From contig NZ_JWTA01000007.1 in the NCBI RefSeq assembly GCF_000813825.1, forward strand, positions 1 to 64,000: a stretch of DNA of 64,000 nt. Direction: 5' to 3'. Shown here piece after piece: positions 35,395-45,213 of the stretch (positions within the stretch are counted from its first letter, which is position 1; the number at the start of each line of letters is the position of its first letter). The DNA comes from Chryseobacterium taiwanense (GTDB taxonomy: Bacteria; Bacteroidota; Bacteroidia; Flavobacteriales; Weeksellaceae). Both the position numbers and the translations under genes were made by a program. The notes under the pieces were generated by a model. The model was not told where the DNA came from. It did not search any database and was given only the letters and a program-made list of their open reading frames with translations.

Positions 35395-36441
35395 TTATTG
35401 ATTTAAATTTTTCATTTTTAGCCACTTATTAAGCTCTTCTGCAATATCTTTATTATTCAAATCAGACATTGGGAAATGAGTATTTCCTTTAATTCCAATC
35501 TCTGGTAAATGAACAATCTTCACATCTCCTCCATGCGAATTCACGACTTTTGCCCATTGTTTTGCCGTTGACAATACATTTCGTCAAAAATTCAGTGAGG
35601 CAGCTTTGGTTTCCTCTTTCGGAATAAAATCTCCGTAGTAAACAACGATTGGAATTTTAGTTAATTTCATAAATTCTGCCATTGGAATTCCTGCTCCACC
35701 CCGATTATCTTTTGGGACTTCACCTTCTGGGAAAATAAATCCGCCCGGTTCGTAGGAAACTATAGCTTTTATATGATTATTTTTCAGTACTGTTTTCCAG
35801 CCGATTGTTCCACTTGCAGAATGGGTGACAAGAATTCCGTTTCCTGTTTTGTCAAAAACTGCAGACATTGCGTTGACAATAGTTTCTTCATCTATATTTC
35901 CTGTGTTGGGCGTCATCATTCGAAAAAACTGATCTAAGGATTTTTCATCCTTGGGAAACTGAACTCCTTCATTAAAATTAGGGTATAAACCGATTCTGAA
36001 TTGTGTAAACCAAGTCTGATCATCCGGATTTGCTGAGATTTGTCCCGGTTTTGTTGTTTGTCCGGCATCTCCTCGACCAGGTTGATCGATCAAATAAACA
36101 GGAAAACCTTTTCTCAGAAATAAATCAGAAAAACCTTCTCTTCCATCGGCTGTTGTTTGCCAACTGCGTTTTGACTGTCCATAACCGTGCAAAAATACCA
36201 TAGGATATTTCTTTGGATGAGCCGGAATTTGATAAAAAACATCGGCATGATCTCCGTGGCGTGTTTGCCCGCCTTGAGGAATATTCCAAGGTAATAAAGG
36301 ATCAAAAGTCCCTTCGCTTTTAATCATATTTCCTCCTGCTGAAAAAGTTCCTTGCTCTTTGATGGTTAAATACTTATTTTCCTGTGCGGAGAATGAGGAT
36401 GATACAAAGACGAGAGATACTAAAATTACAATCTTTTTCAT
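35395..36441 (-). pseudogene. Secreted alpha/beta hydrolase interrupted by an in-frame TGA
   Basis: The frame from 36441 encodes a signal peptide (MKKIVILVSLVFVSSSFSAQ), then YPMVFLHGYGQSKRSW, YLIDQPGRGDAG and the nucleophile region GILVTHSASGTIGW. It stops at TGA 35586-35584 after 285 residues. The same frame then stays open for another 62 codons to TAA 35397-35395, encoding RNVLSTAKQWAKVVNS and GNTHFPMSDLNN...KWLK. The latter is the expected C-terminal end, with the catalytic His in NTHFP. The expected codon at the stop is Trp (F-W-R), so one TGG to TGA change explains it. The truncated product lacks the catalytic His. A sequencing error cannot be excluded. Confidence 0.85.
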
Positions 36442-36446
36442 TTGAT

Positions 36447-37297
<851 letters not shown>

Positions 37298-37437
37298 TAT
37301 ATTTTGATTTATGTTTAAATTGATTTCTAATGCAAATTTCCTAACTTCAATTCGGGATATTGGTAGATAGATTACGGAGATAATAACCATTATTACTGAT
37401 ATTAAGATATTGATATTCAAATCGGTTATTTAATGTC

Positions 37438-37445
37438 TACATTTG
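37438..37445 (+). promoter_or_regulatory. -7 box TACATTTG of the divergent AraC gene
   Basis: A perfect TAnnTTTG match 22 bases upstream of the ATG at 37468. Confidence 0.5.
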
Positions 37446-37467
37446 TTTCAATAAAAGGCTTGATTAT

Positions 37468-38364
37468 ATGAGTAAAGTAGTTAATTTCGAAACTGTTGAT
37501 GATTATAATGCATTTAATAATCATGAAACTTTACATCCTTTGGTAAGTGTTATCGATTTTTCAAAAGCACATCAAAGAACCGGTTCAAAAATGAACTTTA
37601 ATGTGTATTGCATTTTCCTGAAAGATGTAAAATGCGGAGATCTTAAGTACGGTAAAAATTATTACGATTATCAGGAAGGAACCCTAGTTTTTATTTCACC
37701 GGGACAGATTGTAGACGTTGAAAACAAGACCGATCTTTATCAACCAATGGGACATGCTTTGGTTTTTCATCCTGATCTCATCAAAGGAACTGTCTTAGCT
37801 AAAACCATTTCGGAGTATAGCTTTTTTGGTTACCAAACCAATGAAGCGTTGCATTTATCGGGGAAAGAGGAACAATTGGTTCTTGAAACTTTTTCTAAAA
37901 TTGGAAATGAAATTTCTCAAGCGGTAGATAAGCACAGTAAAAAACTTATCGCTTCCAATATTGAATTATTTTTAAATTATTGCGAAAGATTCTATGATCG
38001 GCAGTTCATTACCCGTGAAAATGAAAATAAAGGAATTCTGGAAAAATTTGAACATCTATTAAATACTTATTTCATTTCTGAAAAGCCCTATTCAGTTGGG
38101 TTGCCTTCTGTGTCTTATTGTGCTGATGAATTGCATTTATCGCCAAATTATTTTGGTGATCTCATTAAAAAAGAAACAGGAAAGACCGCCCAGGAGTATA
38201 TTCAAAATAAAATAATTGATGTAGCTAAAGAAAAGGTTTTTAATATGGATCGATCTATTGCTCAAGTTGCCTATGAGCTTGGGTTTAAATATCCACAACA
38301 TTTTATTCGGCTGTTTAAGCAAAGAACAGGGGTAACTCCAAAAGAGTTCAGAGATTTGAATTGA
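37468..38364 (+). CDS. AraC family transcriptional regulator
   Basis: A 298-residue protein with an N-terminal cupin-like domain (FNVYCIFLKDVKCGDLKYGK, YYDYQEGTLVFISPGQ) and two C-terminal helix-turn-helix motifs (VSYCADELHLSPNYFGDLIKKE and SIAQVAYELGFKYPQHFIRLFKQ, ending TGVTPKEFRDL). It is divergent from the aldo/keto reductase-hydrolase-hydrolase operon, the usual arrangement for a local activator, so it probably controls that operon in response to a substrate. The gene itself is intact although two of its likely targets are broken. Confidence 0.93.
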   Translation: MSKVVNFETVDDYNAFNNHETLHPLVSVIDFSKAHQRTGSKMNFNVYCIFLKDVKCGDLKYGKNYYDYQEGTLVFISPGQIVDVENKTDLYQPMGHALVFHPDLIKGTVLAKTISEYSFFGYQTNEALHLSGKEEQLVLETFSKIGNEISQAVDKHSKKLIASNIELFLNYCERFYDRQFITRENENKGILEKFEHLLNTYFISEKPYSVGLPSVSYCADELHLSPNYFGDLIKKETGKTAQEYIQNKIIDVAKEKVFNMDRSIAQVAYELGFKYPQHFIRLFKQRTGVTPKEFRDLN

Positions 38365-38495
38365 ATTTCAGATTTCGTTTTGAGACAGTATTGATTACTT
38401 TAATCTTCAGTTAAGAATGGTGATTCTAAAATTCATAATTTTGTCAAGAACTACGCTTAATAAGAATTGAAACAATAGTTGAGTTTTATCTTAAT

Positions 38496-39194
38496 ATGGA
38501 TCAAATAATTTCTAAACATCATCAAATTCAAACGGTTTCTTCTTTTGAGGAGCTTATAAAAACGAATTTTCAAGGAAGCACGAATGCCATTTCCTGGAAG
38601 AGAAAACTGGAAGGAGATTTTAAAGAAATTGTTTCGCAACTCCAGTTAGAAGAAAATATTACGGAAGTTTCTGTTGAAGATTTATTGTCTTTAAAATTAA
38701 CAGCTGAAGGAAATAAGGCTAGAGAAATCATTTTGAATGATTTACAATTATTAAGTCATTTCGGAGCGTCTCCCTCTCTTAATCTATTGAAATGTTATGA
38801 ACGAGATGATGAGTTTGATTTCATTTCCACCGATGTGTATTCGTTTCATGTAGACCGCTCCCCTGTAGCTACCGATACTTTTTTATGTACTTATCACGGT
38901 GCTGCAAGTGATATTTTACCTAATGAACAGGCAGAACAGAAAATACTGATACCCGAAATACGAGAAAAGCTAAAAGAATTGCATGATGGTTCAGAAGAAG
39001 ACTTTGAAATTTTCTTAAAAGAATGTTTCTTCGATTTGCATTATCAGGCTAAGCAGAATGCTGAACTTATTAATTTAGGGCAAGGTCATCTTTGGAAATT
39101 GGCTGTAGATCATCCCAATCAGCAGGTTTTGCCGTGTGTTCATCGCGCACCTATTGAAAATAATGGAGAATTTAGGTTGCTTTTAATCTGTTAA
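38496..39194 (+). CDS. DUF1826 family protein
   Basis: A 232-residue cytoplasmic protein. FHVDRSPVATDTFLCTYHGA and PCVHRAPIENNGEFRLLLIC are the conserved blocks of DUF1826. The Cys/His pairs in CTYHG and CVHR could bind a metal. In other bacteria the family is often near zinc-uptake genes, but no such gene is here. The length and C-terminus fit the family. Confidence 0.85.
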   Translation: MDQIISKHHQIQTVSSFEELIKTNFQGSTNAISWKRKLEGDFKEIVSQLQLEENITEVSVEDLLSLKLTAEGNKAREIILNDLQLLSHFGASPSLNLLKCYERDDEFDFISTDVYSFHVDRSPVATDTFLCTYHGAASDILPNEQAEQKILIPEIREKLKELHDGSEEDFEIFLKECFFDLHYQAKQNAELINLGQGHLWKLAVDHPNQQVLPCVHRAPIENNGEFRLLLIC

Positions 39195-39210
39195 ATTTTA
39201 TATTTCAACA

Positions 39211-39238
39211 TAAAAAAACCGCTCCCAAAGGAGCGGTT
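39211..39238 (-). terminator. Terminator of the bacteriocin-like gene
   Basis: Nine-base stem aaccgctcc/ggagcggtt with a four-base loop. The minus strand carries a seven-T run, while the + strand does not, so it mainly serves the minus-strand peptide gene. Confidence 0.85.
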
Positions 39239-39263
39239 ATACCTTACTAAACTTGTGTATTTC

Positions 39264-39548
39264 TTAACAAGTAGATCCGCAATTAAGAACCTTGATAACA
39301 ACAATACCGTTAACAACGCACTGAACGTTGCATAATGTAGTTCCTACTACACCTACAGTACCAGCTACAGCTCCACCTACAGTACCTACTACTCCACCTA
39401 CAACACCACCAACTACTCCTCCTAGACCTACAACAGTACCGCCAACAACGCCACCTAGACCTGCAACAGCACCAGTGATGTTATCAAGTAGTCCGTTTCC
39501 TGAAATAGTTTTTAACTCGTTTCTGTTTAATTTTTTCAAATTTTTCAT
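39264..39548 (-). CDS. Bacteriocin-like peptide precursor, Gly/Val-rich
   Basis: A 94-residue protein. The leader MKNLKKLNRNELKTISGNG resembles the short double-glycine-type leaders annotated as 'bacteriocin-like protein' in Chryseobacterium, with a possible processing site around residues 16-19. The core (about 24-70) is almost entirely Gly, Val, Ala and Thr in repeats of GGVVGG and GTVGG, suggesting a membrane-inserting helix with glycine zippers. The C-terminal segment has four Cys in two CxxxC pairs (73/77 and 90/94), possibly disulfide-linked. No peptidase-ABC transporter or modification enzyme is adjacent. It has its own terminator and appears to be a stand-alone gene. Confidence 0.75.
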   Translation of the reverse strand: MKNLKKLNRNELKTISGNGLLDNITGAVAGLGGVVGGTVVGLGGVVGGVVGGVVGTVGGAVAGTVGVVGTTLCNVQCVVNGIVVIKVLNCGSTC

Positions 39549-39877
39549 GAATGTAATTTTATATGATTAATACATCACTAAGATATGAATAATAATGATA
39601 CGATTGTATCTTTTTAAAAAAAATAATGAAATATTTTTATGATTTAATATTTCGTTAATATAATTGGTATTTTTTGAATATTTCATTTTTCAATTTATTT
39701 GATTGATTCTCTAAATGTTAAAATGAATAAGTGGAAAATTTATGTAGCTGTAATCAGTGTGATCTTTTGCGTGTTTTTCGGCTGAATGCTTCGATATTGT
39801 GTGATTAGTTCATCTATTTTTGAAGGTGGTAACCCATATTTTCTAAGAGATTTGGTGTTTTTTCGTTCGTGGTTTCC
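39549..39877. other. Spacer upstream of the bacteriocin-like gene
   Basis: The first part should contain the peptide gene's promoter; a weak TATCTTAG box lies near 39581-39574 on the minus strand, and a small hairpin (gatac-aatc-type) near 39598-39611. At 39740-39877 a 45-codon open stretch follows the DUF3078 stop in the same frame and lacks a start codon. A 20-codon hydrophobic + strand frame at 39723-39785 is doubtful. Confidence 0.45.
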
Positions 39878-40798
39878 TTATTTTTTCAACCAAGACTGAT
39901 TTTCTTTGTTCTCAGATCTCTTTCTTCCGTTGTCAAAATTGTAGGCAAACCCAACTCCCAATGTCTGTTTTAACTGAGTTTTCTGAATCTGATTGTGATC
40001 ATATAATAAATCTAAGGTCACATTGGTAGAAATGAATTTATTGATCTTCATATTAAGAACACCACTATATGAAAGTACCAATCTTTCGGGATGATCAAGA
40101 TAATTAGAAAAAACAGAACCTGTATTGATCAGGTTGATATTCTCCATGATCTTTACCTTATATATAGCAGTTCCTAAAAAACCAAATTGGAATAATGAAG
40201 AGTCCCCGTCGTTTTTAAGTCCGTAAGTTCCGGCATATTGTAAGTCATCATCTAATACGAAGGTCCATCGTGCATTGGCGGGTCTCAACGTCATGGTAAA
40301 ATTATCATTAGGGCGATACGTAACACCTGCACCGAGATTTAAATAGCCGGGAGCCATAAAGTTGGAAATTTTTGCAGCTTCAGGGTTGTTGCCGTCTTCG
40401 TAACCTGCTGCGAATTGAGTCTGGAGACTTGCTCCTGCAGAAATATACCAGTGTTTTGCAAATTCTCTACCATAGTTCGTTGATAGATTGATGACATCCT
40501 GTGTCTTTCTGGTTCCTACTCCTTTGGTATTGTTTTGTCCATAGCCTAAAATGATAATATTTTCCCAAAGATCTTTTCCTTTTTCATAAGTAAGATTGTA
40601 ATTGACTCCTGCAAGCCATCCCACATTGTTGGCTCCACCACCGACCCAGTTTGAGAATGCGGCCTGATTGAGCATTAATGTATTTTGACCTTGTATGCTC
40701 CACGCTTTTGTGGTGTCAATTGCAGGGGCTTCAGACTTTTCCTGAGCAAATAGAAATGCCCCTAAAGAAATACTAAATGATAATAAAATCTTTTTCAT
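39878..40798 (-). CDS. DUF3078 family outer-membrane-type protein
   Basis: A 306-residue protein with a signal peptide (MKKILLSFSISLGAFLFAQ). It opens with AWSIQGQNTLMLNQAAFSNWVGGGANN, the DUF3078 hallmark, and continues as amphipathic strands (YNLTYEKGKDLWENIIILGYG, LGVGFAYNFD). It probably forms a small outer-membrane barrel; its function is not established. The last 17 residues are charged and follow the final strand. Confidence 0.88.
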   Translation of the reverse strand: MKKILLSFSISLGAFLFAQEKSEAPAIDTTKAWSIQGQNTLMLNQAAFSNWVGGGANNVGWLAGVNYNLTYEKGKDLWENIIILGYGQNNTKGVGTRKTQDVINLSTNYGREFAKHWYISAGASLQTQFAAGYEDGNNPEAAKISNFMAPGYLNLGAGVTYRPNDNFTMTLRPANARWTFVLDDDLQYAGTYGLKNDGDSSLFQFGFLGTAIYKVKIMENINLINTGSVFSNYLDHPERLVLSYSGVLNMKINKFISTNVTLDLLYDHNQIQKTQLKQTLGVGFAYNFDNGRKRSENKENQSWLKK

Positions 40799-40856
40799 AG
40801 TCTATTTATTTCTATAAAAATAAAAATATTATTTCACTTAGTAGTTATAAATTACA

Positions 40857-42242
40857 TTAATAATGAAGAGATTTTTTTAAAATTTTCTGCTCTTTTATGA
40901 TGAAATACAGTAAGATAAGAACAGCAATAGCTCCATAGATGAATAGGATATATAAAGATAATTTACTTACAGCCCACTCAGAAGGGAATAATTGAGTCAT
41001 TAACGTCATAAAGGATAAGCCTATTCCTGCTCCTAAAAAGTAGCTTGTACTCGTTAAGCTGGATGCTACACCATATTGTTTGGGTTCAACATCGCGAATC
41101 CCTAAAACCGATAGACTTGTAAAACATAAAGTCATCCCAATTCCTGAAATACAAGCGGCACCACTTAAAACTAAGAAAGTCGAATGATGAAGAACAGTCG
41201 CAAAAATTAAACACAATGCTCCGGAAAGCATGAATGACCACCCTAAAAGTCCGATTTGAATTGAACTCAGTTTTTTTGAAATCTTTGGTAATATAAATTT
41301 TGCAATCAAAGCAGATAATATACTGAAAGGCACAAGCATTAATCCTGAGTCTGCAGCACTGTATCCCATATCTTTTTGAAGCATCAATGAAATAAGGAAT
41401 AAAAAAGAGATAAAAAAGGCTCCCAGAGAAAAAAATACGATATTAGAAGTGATTAAAGAAGGATGAGAAAAAAGTTTAAGATCAATAAGCGGATTGGAAA
41501 TATTCTTTAAACGATAGATAAATGCTCCCAATAATGATATGGCTAAAGCAATAGAACCTAAAATTAAGAAAGGTTTTTCCTGAATATGAATAAATTCATG
41601 AGTTCCGTAGGTTAAAGACAATAATCCTACCACTAAAAGAATACCCGAAATCGTATCGGTCGGTTCTTGATTTTTATTTTTTAGATCTGAAGGAAGGAAT
41701 TTATATGACAGGAGAATCGTAATTAAAAGAATGGGGACATTAATCAGGAATACCCAGTGCCAACTTAAGTAAGTGCTGATAATTCCCCCAATAGATAAAC
41801 CGCTCCCCGATCCGATTGCTGCAAAAGCACTGAAAATACCCAATGCATGATTTCTTTCTCTGTCTTTTTGGAAAGTGTGGGTTACAATAGACAATGCGGA
41901 AGGCATAATAAAAGCAGCGCCTAATCCTTGCAATGCTCTGAAAATTGCCAGAGTTTGAAAACTGTTTGATACTCCTGCTCCCAGAGAAGTCAGCATGAAG
42001 ATCGTTCCTCCGATGATGAAAATCTTTTTACGACCCAGTTGATCAGAAAGTTTCCCTCCGATAATTAAAAATCCTCCAAAAAAAAGAACATATAAAGTCT
42101 GCAACCATTGTACCGTATTCGCAGTGATGTTAAACTGTGACTGAATAGACGGTATAGTTAGATTAATAATAGCAATATCCAGTGCTTCAACAAAAGTTCC
42201 GATGGATGCCAGTATTAAAATAAGATTTTTTTTAGGTTGCAT
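40857..42242 (-). CDS. MFS drug efflux transporter, DHA2 (EmrB/QacA) family
   Basis: A 461-residue inner-membrane protein with about 14 helices. ASIGTFVEALDIAIINLTIPSIQ is the DHA2 motif D1 (LDxTIVNxALP-like), QWLQTLYVLFFGGFLIIGGKLSDQLGRKKIFIIG is motif A, and ALQGLGAAFIMPSALSIV and GSGSGLSIGGIISTYLSWHWVFLINVP are motifs B and C. It likely exports drugs or metabolites by proton antiport. It is divergent from an Lrp-type regulator that probably controls it. Confidence 0.92.
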   Translation of the reverse strand: MQPKKNLILILASIGTFVEALDIAIINLTIPSIQSQFNITANTVQWLQTLYVLFFGGFLIIGGKLSDQLGRKKIFIIGGTIFMLTSLGAGVSNSFQTLAIFRALQGLGAAFIMPSALSIVTHTFQKDRERNHALGIFSAFAAIGSGSGLSIGGIISTYLSWHWVFLINVPILLITILLSYKFLPSDLKNKNQEPTDTISGILLVVGLLSLTYGTHEFIHIQEKPFLILGSIALAISLLGAFIYRLKNISNPLIDLKLFSHPSLITSNIVFFSLGAFFISFLFLISLMLQKDMGYSAADSGLMLVPFSILSALIAKFILPKISKKLSSIQIGLLGWSFMLSGALCLIFATVLHHSTFLVLSGAACISGIGMTLCFTSLSVLGIRDVEPKQYGVASSLTSTSYFLGAGIGLSFMTLMTQLFPSEWAVSKLSLYILFIYGAIAVLILLYFIIKEQKILKKSLHY

Positions 42243-42277
42243 TGTAAATGTTTTTGTGTTGCAAAATTAATTTTAAT

Positions 42278-42385
42278 AGAACTTTTTATAAAATTTATAT
42301 ATTAATTTAGAACAATATTTGTAAATTTGATTTTATAAAAGAATAAATGTTCTTTTTAAAGTGATTTGAAATTGTAAAATAGAAC
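42278..42385. promoter_or_regulatory. Four AGAAC half-sites between the MFS and Lrp genes
   Basis: agaac occurs at 42278-42282, 42309-42313 and 42381-42385, with an inverted copy gttct at 42349-42353. Spacing is 31-40 bases in very AT-rich DNA, as often seen at Lrp/AsnC operators. The last copy is two bases before the Lrp start codon. Confidence 0.45.
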
Positions 42386-42387
42386 GT

Positions 42388-42858
42388 ATGGCAACTGAAA
42401 TTTACATTCCTGATGAAAAAGACCTCTCCATTTTGCGAATATTACAGAAAGATGCAAAACTGAGTATTCGTGATATAGCGGTAAGAATTAATTTAAGCCC
42501 TACTCCCACTCATGAACGGATTAAACGACTTGAGAAATTGGGGATCATTAAAGGATATACAACCGTTGTAGATCGTAAAAAGATCAATAAAGGAATGATG
42601 GTGATCTGTATGGTTGCCTTAAATGTTCATAACAAAAAAACAGCAGGTGTATTTATTGAGCAGGTGGGTCGATTGAAAGAGGTTGTAGAATTTTATAATA
42701 TTAGCGGAGAATTTGATTTTATGCTTAAAATCTTAGCAGCGAATATGGATGACTTTCATGAGTTCTTTGTCAATAAGCTTTCCGAGATTGAAGGAATCGG
42801 GCAAACGAAAAGTATTTTTGTGATGAACAGTATTAAAGAAAGCTATCAGATTATATAA
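42388..42858 (+). CDS. Lrp/AsnC family transcriptional regulator
   Basis: A 156-residue protein. It has an N-terminal helix-turn-helix (DEKDLSILRILQKDAKLSIRDIAVRINLSPTPTHERIKRLEKLGIIKGY in outline) and a C-terminal RAM ligand-binding domain (VEFYNISGEFDFMLKILAANMDDFHEFF). Lrp-type regulators assemble as octamers and respond to amino acids. It is divergent from the DHA2 transporter, consistent with local control of export. Confidence 0.94.
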   Translation: MATEIYIPDEKDLSILRILQKDAKLSIRDIAVRINLSPTPTHERIKRLEKLGIIKGYTTVVDRKKINKGMMVICMVALNVHNKKTAGVFIEQVGRLKEVVEFYNISGEFDFMLKILAANMDDFHEFFVNKLSEIEGIGQTKSIFVMNSIKESYQII

Positions 42859-42860
42859 AG

Positions 42861-42889
42861 AAGGTCTCCAACTATTTTGGAGACCTTTG
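42861..42889. terminator. Terminator between the Lrp gene and bioA
   Basis: Nine-base perfect stem aaggtctcc/ggagacctt with a nine-base loop, lying between convergent genes. Confidence 0.75.
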
Positions 42890-42908
42890 TTGATTATATA
42901 GAATGATG

Positions 42909-44180
42909 TTAATTCAACTCCATTTCTAAAACCTGTAAGATAGATTCATAAATATAATCCAGCTCTTCAGAAGTAATGCAATAAGGAGGGACAAGATACA
43001 TGACGTTTCCTAAAGGACGCATAATGATTCCTCTGTTTAAAAATTCTTTATAGAAAAACTTACCGATGGTGTTGAAGTAAGAGGTTCCCTGCTCTGTTTT
43101 GAAATCCCAGGCTAAAATAGTTCCTGTCTGACGCACGTTTTCAACTCGTGAGTGCTGCTGTAGAACTTTAGAAAACTCTTTATGTTTTTCACTAATTAAA
43201 TTGACGTTTTCCTGAGTCTCTTTACTCAATAAAAGCTCCATGCTTGCTAAAGCTGCTGTACATGCTAATGGATTTGCTGTAAAAGAATGTCCGTGGAATA
43301 AGGTTTTGTATTTGTCTTCTGATAAAAAAGCGTTGAATATCTCGTTGGAAGAAGTGGTAATTCCCATAGGCATGGTTCCGCCTGTCAATCCTTTTGAAAA
43401 ACACATGATATCCGGTTCTTCTGTAAGATAATCAGCAGCAAATAATTTCCCCGTTCTTCCGAAGCCTGTGAAAACTTCATCCTGAATCAGAAGAATATTT
43501 TGATCTTTACAGAACTTCATTAAAGCGGATAAATCTTCAGGATTATGCATCAACATTCCTGCTGCTCCCTGAATGAGTGGTTCATAAATAAAGCAGGCAA
43601 TTTCATCGGCAATATCTTTTATTTGAGATGTTAGATTCTCCAGATTATTAGAATTTGGCGTATCAATGAATACAACATCAAAAAGCATTTCCCCAAACGG
43701 TTTTGTCCACACGCTTCTTCCGCTTACAGACATGGCGCCGAAAGTATCTCCGTGATAAGCATCTTTAAAAGCAAGTATCTTTGTCTTTTCTTTCCCTTGA
43801 TTATAAGCAAACTGAATACACATTTTTAAGGCCACTTCCACAGCAGTAGAACCGTTATCAGAATAGAATACTTTCTCCTGATTGCTAGGAAGCAGCTGTA
43901 AAAGATTTTCGGCAAGCTGAATGGCGGGTTCATGCGTAAAACCTGCAAAAATTACTTGTTCCAGCGTGTTCAGTTGTTCGGAAACTCTTTGTGCAATATG
44001 TGGATGCGCATGACCATGTAAAGTAACCCACCATGAAGAAACAGCATCAATGTATCGCTTTCCTTCATCATCAAAAAGATACACTCCTTTTCCTTTCACG
44101 ATAGGAATGGCGTCTTCTGTCGTTTTCATTTGCGTGTAAGGATGCCAATTGACAAGCTTGTCACGTTGCTGTAAATTCAT
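42909..44180 (-). CDS. bioA: Adenosylmethionine-8-amino-7-oxononanoate aminotransferase
   Basis: A 423-residue class III PLP aminotransferase that converts KAPA to DAPA using S-adenosylmethionine as amino donor. Motifs are NWHPYTQMK and SSWWVTLHGHAHP (substrate side), YSDNGSTAVEVALKM, LLIQDEVFTGFGRTG (Asp contacts PLP) and MCFSKGLTGGTMPMG with the PLP Lys around residue 270. It is the last gene of the biotin operon, 19 bases after bioB. Confidence 0.97.
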   Translation of the reverse strand: MNLQQRDKLVNWHPYTQMKTTEDAIPIVKGKGVYLFDDEGKRYIDAVSSWWVTLHGHAHPHIAQRVSEQLNTLEQVIFAGFTHEPAIQLAENLLQLLPSNQEKVFYSDNGSTAVEVALKMCIQFAYNQGKEKTKILAFKDAYHGDTFGAMSVSGRSVWTKPFGEMLFDVVFIDTPNSNNLENLTSQIKDIADEIACFIYEPLIQGAAGMLMHNPEDLSALMKFCKDQNILLIQDEVFTGFGRTGKLFAADYLTEEPDIMCFSKGLTGGTMPMGITTSSNEIFNAFLSEDKYKTLFHGHSFTANPLACTAALASMELLLSKETQENVNLISEKHKEFSKVLQQHSRVENVRQTGTILAWDFKTEQGTSYFNTIGKFFYKEFLNRGIIMRPLGNVMYLVPPYCITSEELDYIYESILQVLEMELN

Positions 44181-44199
44181 ATTTTAAAAATTAAAAGAA

Positions 44200-45213
44200 T
44201 TAACAAGTAGATTTCCAGTTTTCAAACTGATCCATCGCTTTTTCTGACTGTCTTTTCATAGGTTTTAATCCGAGAGTTTCCAATAATTGCATGTCTTCTG
44301 AGACTCCAGGATTTGGGGTGACCAATAAAGTTTCTCTTTCTCCGGTAAAAATAGAGTTTGCTCCTGCCATAAAACACCATCCTTGTTCAAATTCGGTCAT
44401 TTCAATTCTTCCTGCACTTAGGCGAACCATAGATGAAGGCATGATGATTCTTGCGGTAGCGATCATTCTTACCATTTCCCAGGTATTTGTTTTTTCATTG
44501 TCCTGAAGCGGAGTTCCTTCTACTCTAGCTAACGCGTTGATAGGAACAGATTCTGGGTGTTTTGGCATCGTAGATAAAGTCAGAAGCATAGAAATTCGGT
44601 CTCTGTGTGTTTCTCCCAAACCGATAATTCCTCCGGAACAAACGGTAATTCCTGCTTTTCTTACATTATTAATGGTGTTGATTCTATTATCAAAAGTTCT
44701 TGTAGAGATAATCTCTTCATAATACTGTTCAGAAGTATCAAGATTGTGATTGTAAGCATATAAACCTGCTTCCTGAAGACGGATTGCTTGTTCTTCCGTT
44801 AACATTCCTAAGGTACAACAAACCTCCATTCCTAAATCATTTACGCCTTTTACCATGTCGATCACTCGGTCAAAATCACGGTTGTTACGAACCTCTCTCC
44901 ATGCTGCAGCCATACAGAAACGGGAAGAACCTCCTTCTTTTGCTTTTTTAGCATGCTCAATTACCTGTTCTGTAGGAAGCAATGCCTGAACTTTGATATT
45001 GGTATGATAACGGGCTGCTTGCCCGCAATATGAGCAGTCTTCAGGGCAACCTCCTGTTTTTATAGATAGTAAAGTAGACATTTGTACTTCTTCAGGATTG
45101 TGCCATTCACGGTGAACCGTTGCGGCTTTATAGATCAGTTCAAGAAGCGGAAGATTGTAAATTTGCTCTATTTCTTCTTTTGTCCAGTCATTTCTTAGTT
45201 GATTCTTATCCAT
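44200..45213 (-). CDS. bioB: Biotin synthase
   Basis: A 337-residue radical SAM enzyme that inserts sulfur into dethiobiotin. The [4Fe-4S] motif GGCPEDCSYCGQAARY has Cys56, Cys60 and Cys63. Further conserved parts are RFCMAAAWRE, EVCCTLGML, YNHNLDTSEQYY and CSGGIIGLGETHRDR; the [2Fe-2S] ligands are the conserved Cys residues in these blocks with Arg in RLSAGR. Its start codon overlaps the bioD stop by one base. Confidence 0.98.
   Translation of the reverse strand: MDKNQLRNDWTKEEIEQIYNLPLLELIYKAATVHREWHNPEEVQMSTLLSIKTGGCPEDCSYCGQAARYHTNIKVQALLPTEQVIEHAKKAKEGGSSRFCMAAAWREVRNNRDFDRVIDMVKGVNDLGMEVCCTLGMLTEEQAIRLQEAGLYAYNHNLDTSEQYYEEIISTRTFDNRINTINNVRKAGITVCSGGIIGLGETHRDRISMLLTLSTMPKHPESVPINALARVEGTPLQDNEKTNTWEMVRMIATARIIMPSSMVRLSAGRIEMTEFEQGWCFMAGANSIFTGERETLLVTPNPGVSEDMQLLETLGLKPMKRQSEKAMDQFENWKSTC

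Noticed and set aside
35393..35425. Extended N-terminus of the 34340 hydrolase starting at 35425
   Set aside because: These 11 codons lie in the C-terminal coding region of the broken hydrolase in another frame. The ATG at 35392 gives a clean signal peptide.
39360..39470. Short tandem-like DNA repeats suggesting a CRISPR or VNTR
   Set aside because: The repeats follow the reading frame of the Gly/Val peptide, have no spacers of even length and vary at codon third positions.
39328..39570. 80-codon Thr/Pro-rich + strand frame
   Set aside because: It is the complement of the Gly/Val repeat core of the bacteriocin-like gene; its apparent TTPP repeats are a by-product of GGVVGG coding.
39723..39785. 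20-codon hydrophobic + strand peptide gene
   Set aside because: It has no promoter, binding site or homologue that I can recognise, and it lies opposite another open stretch.
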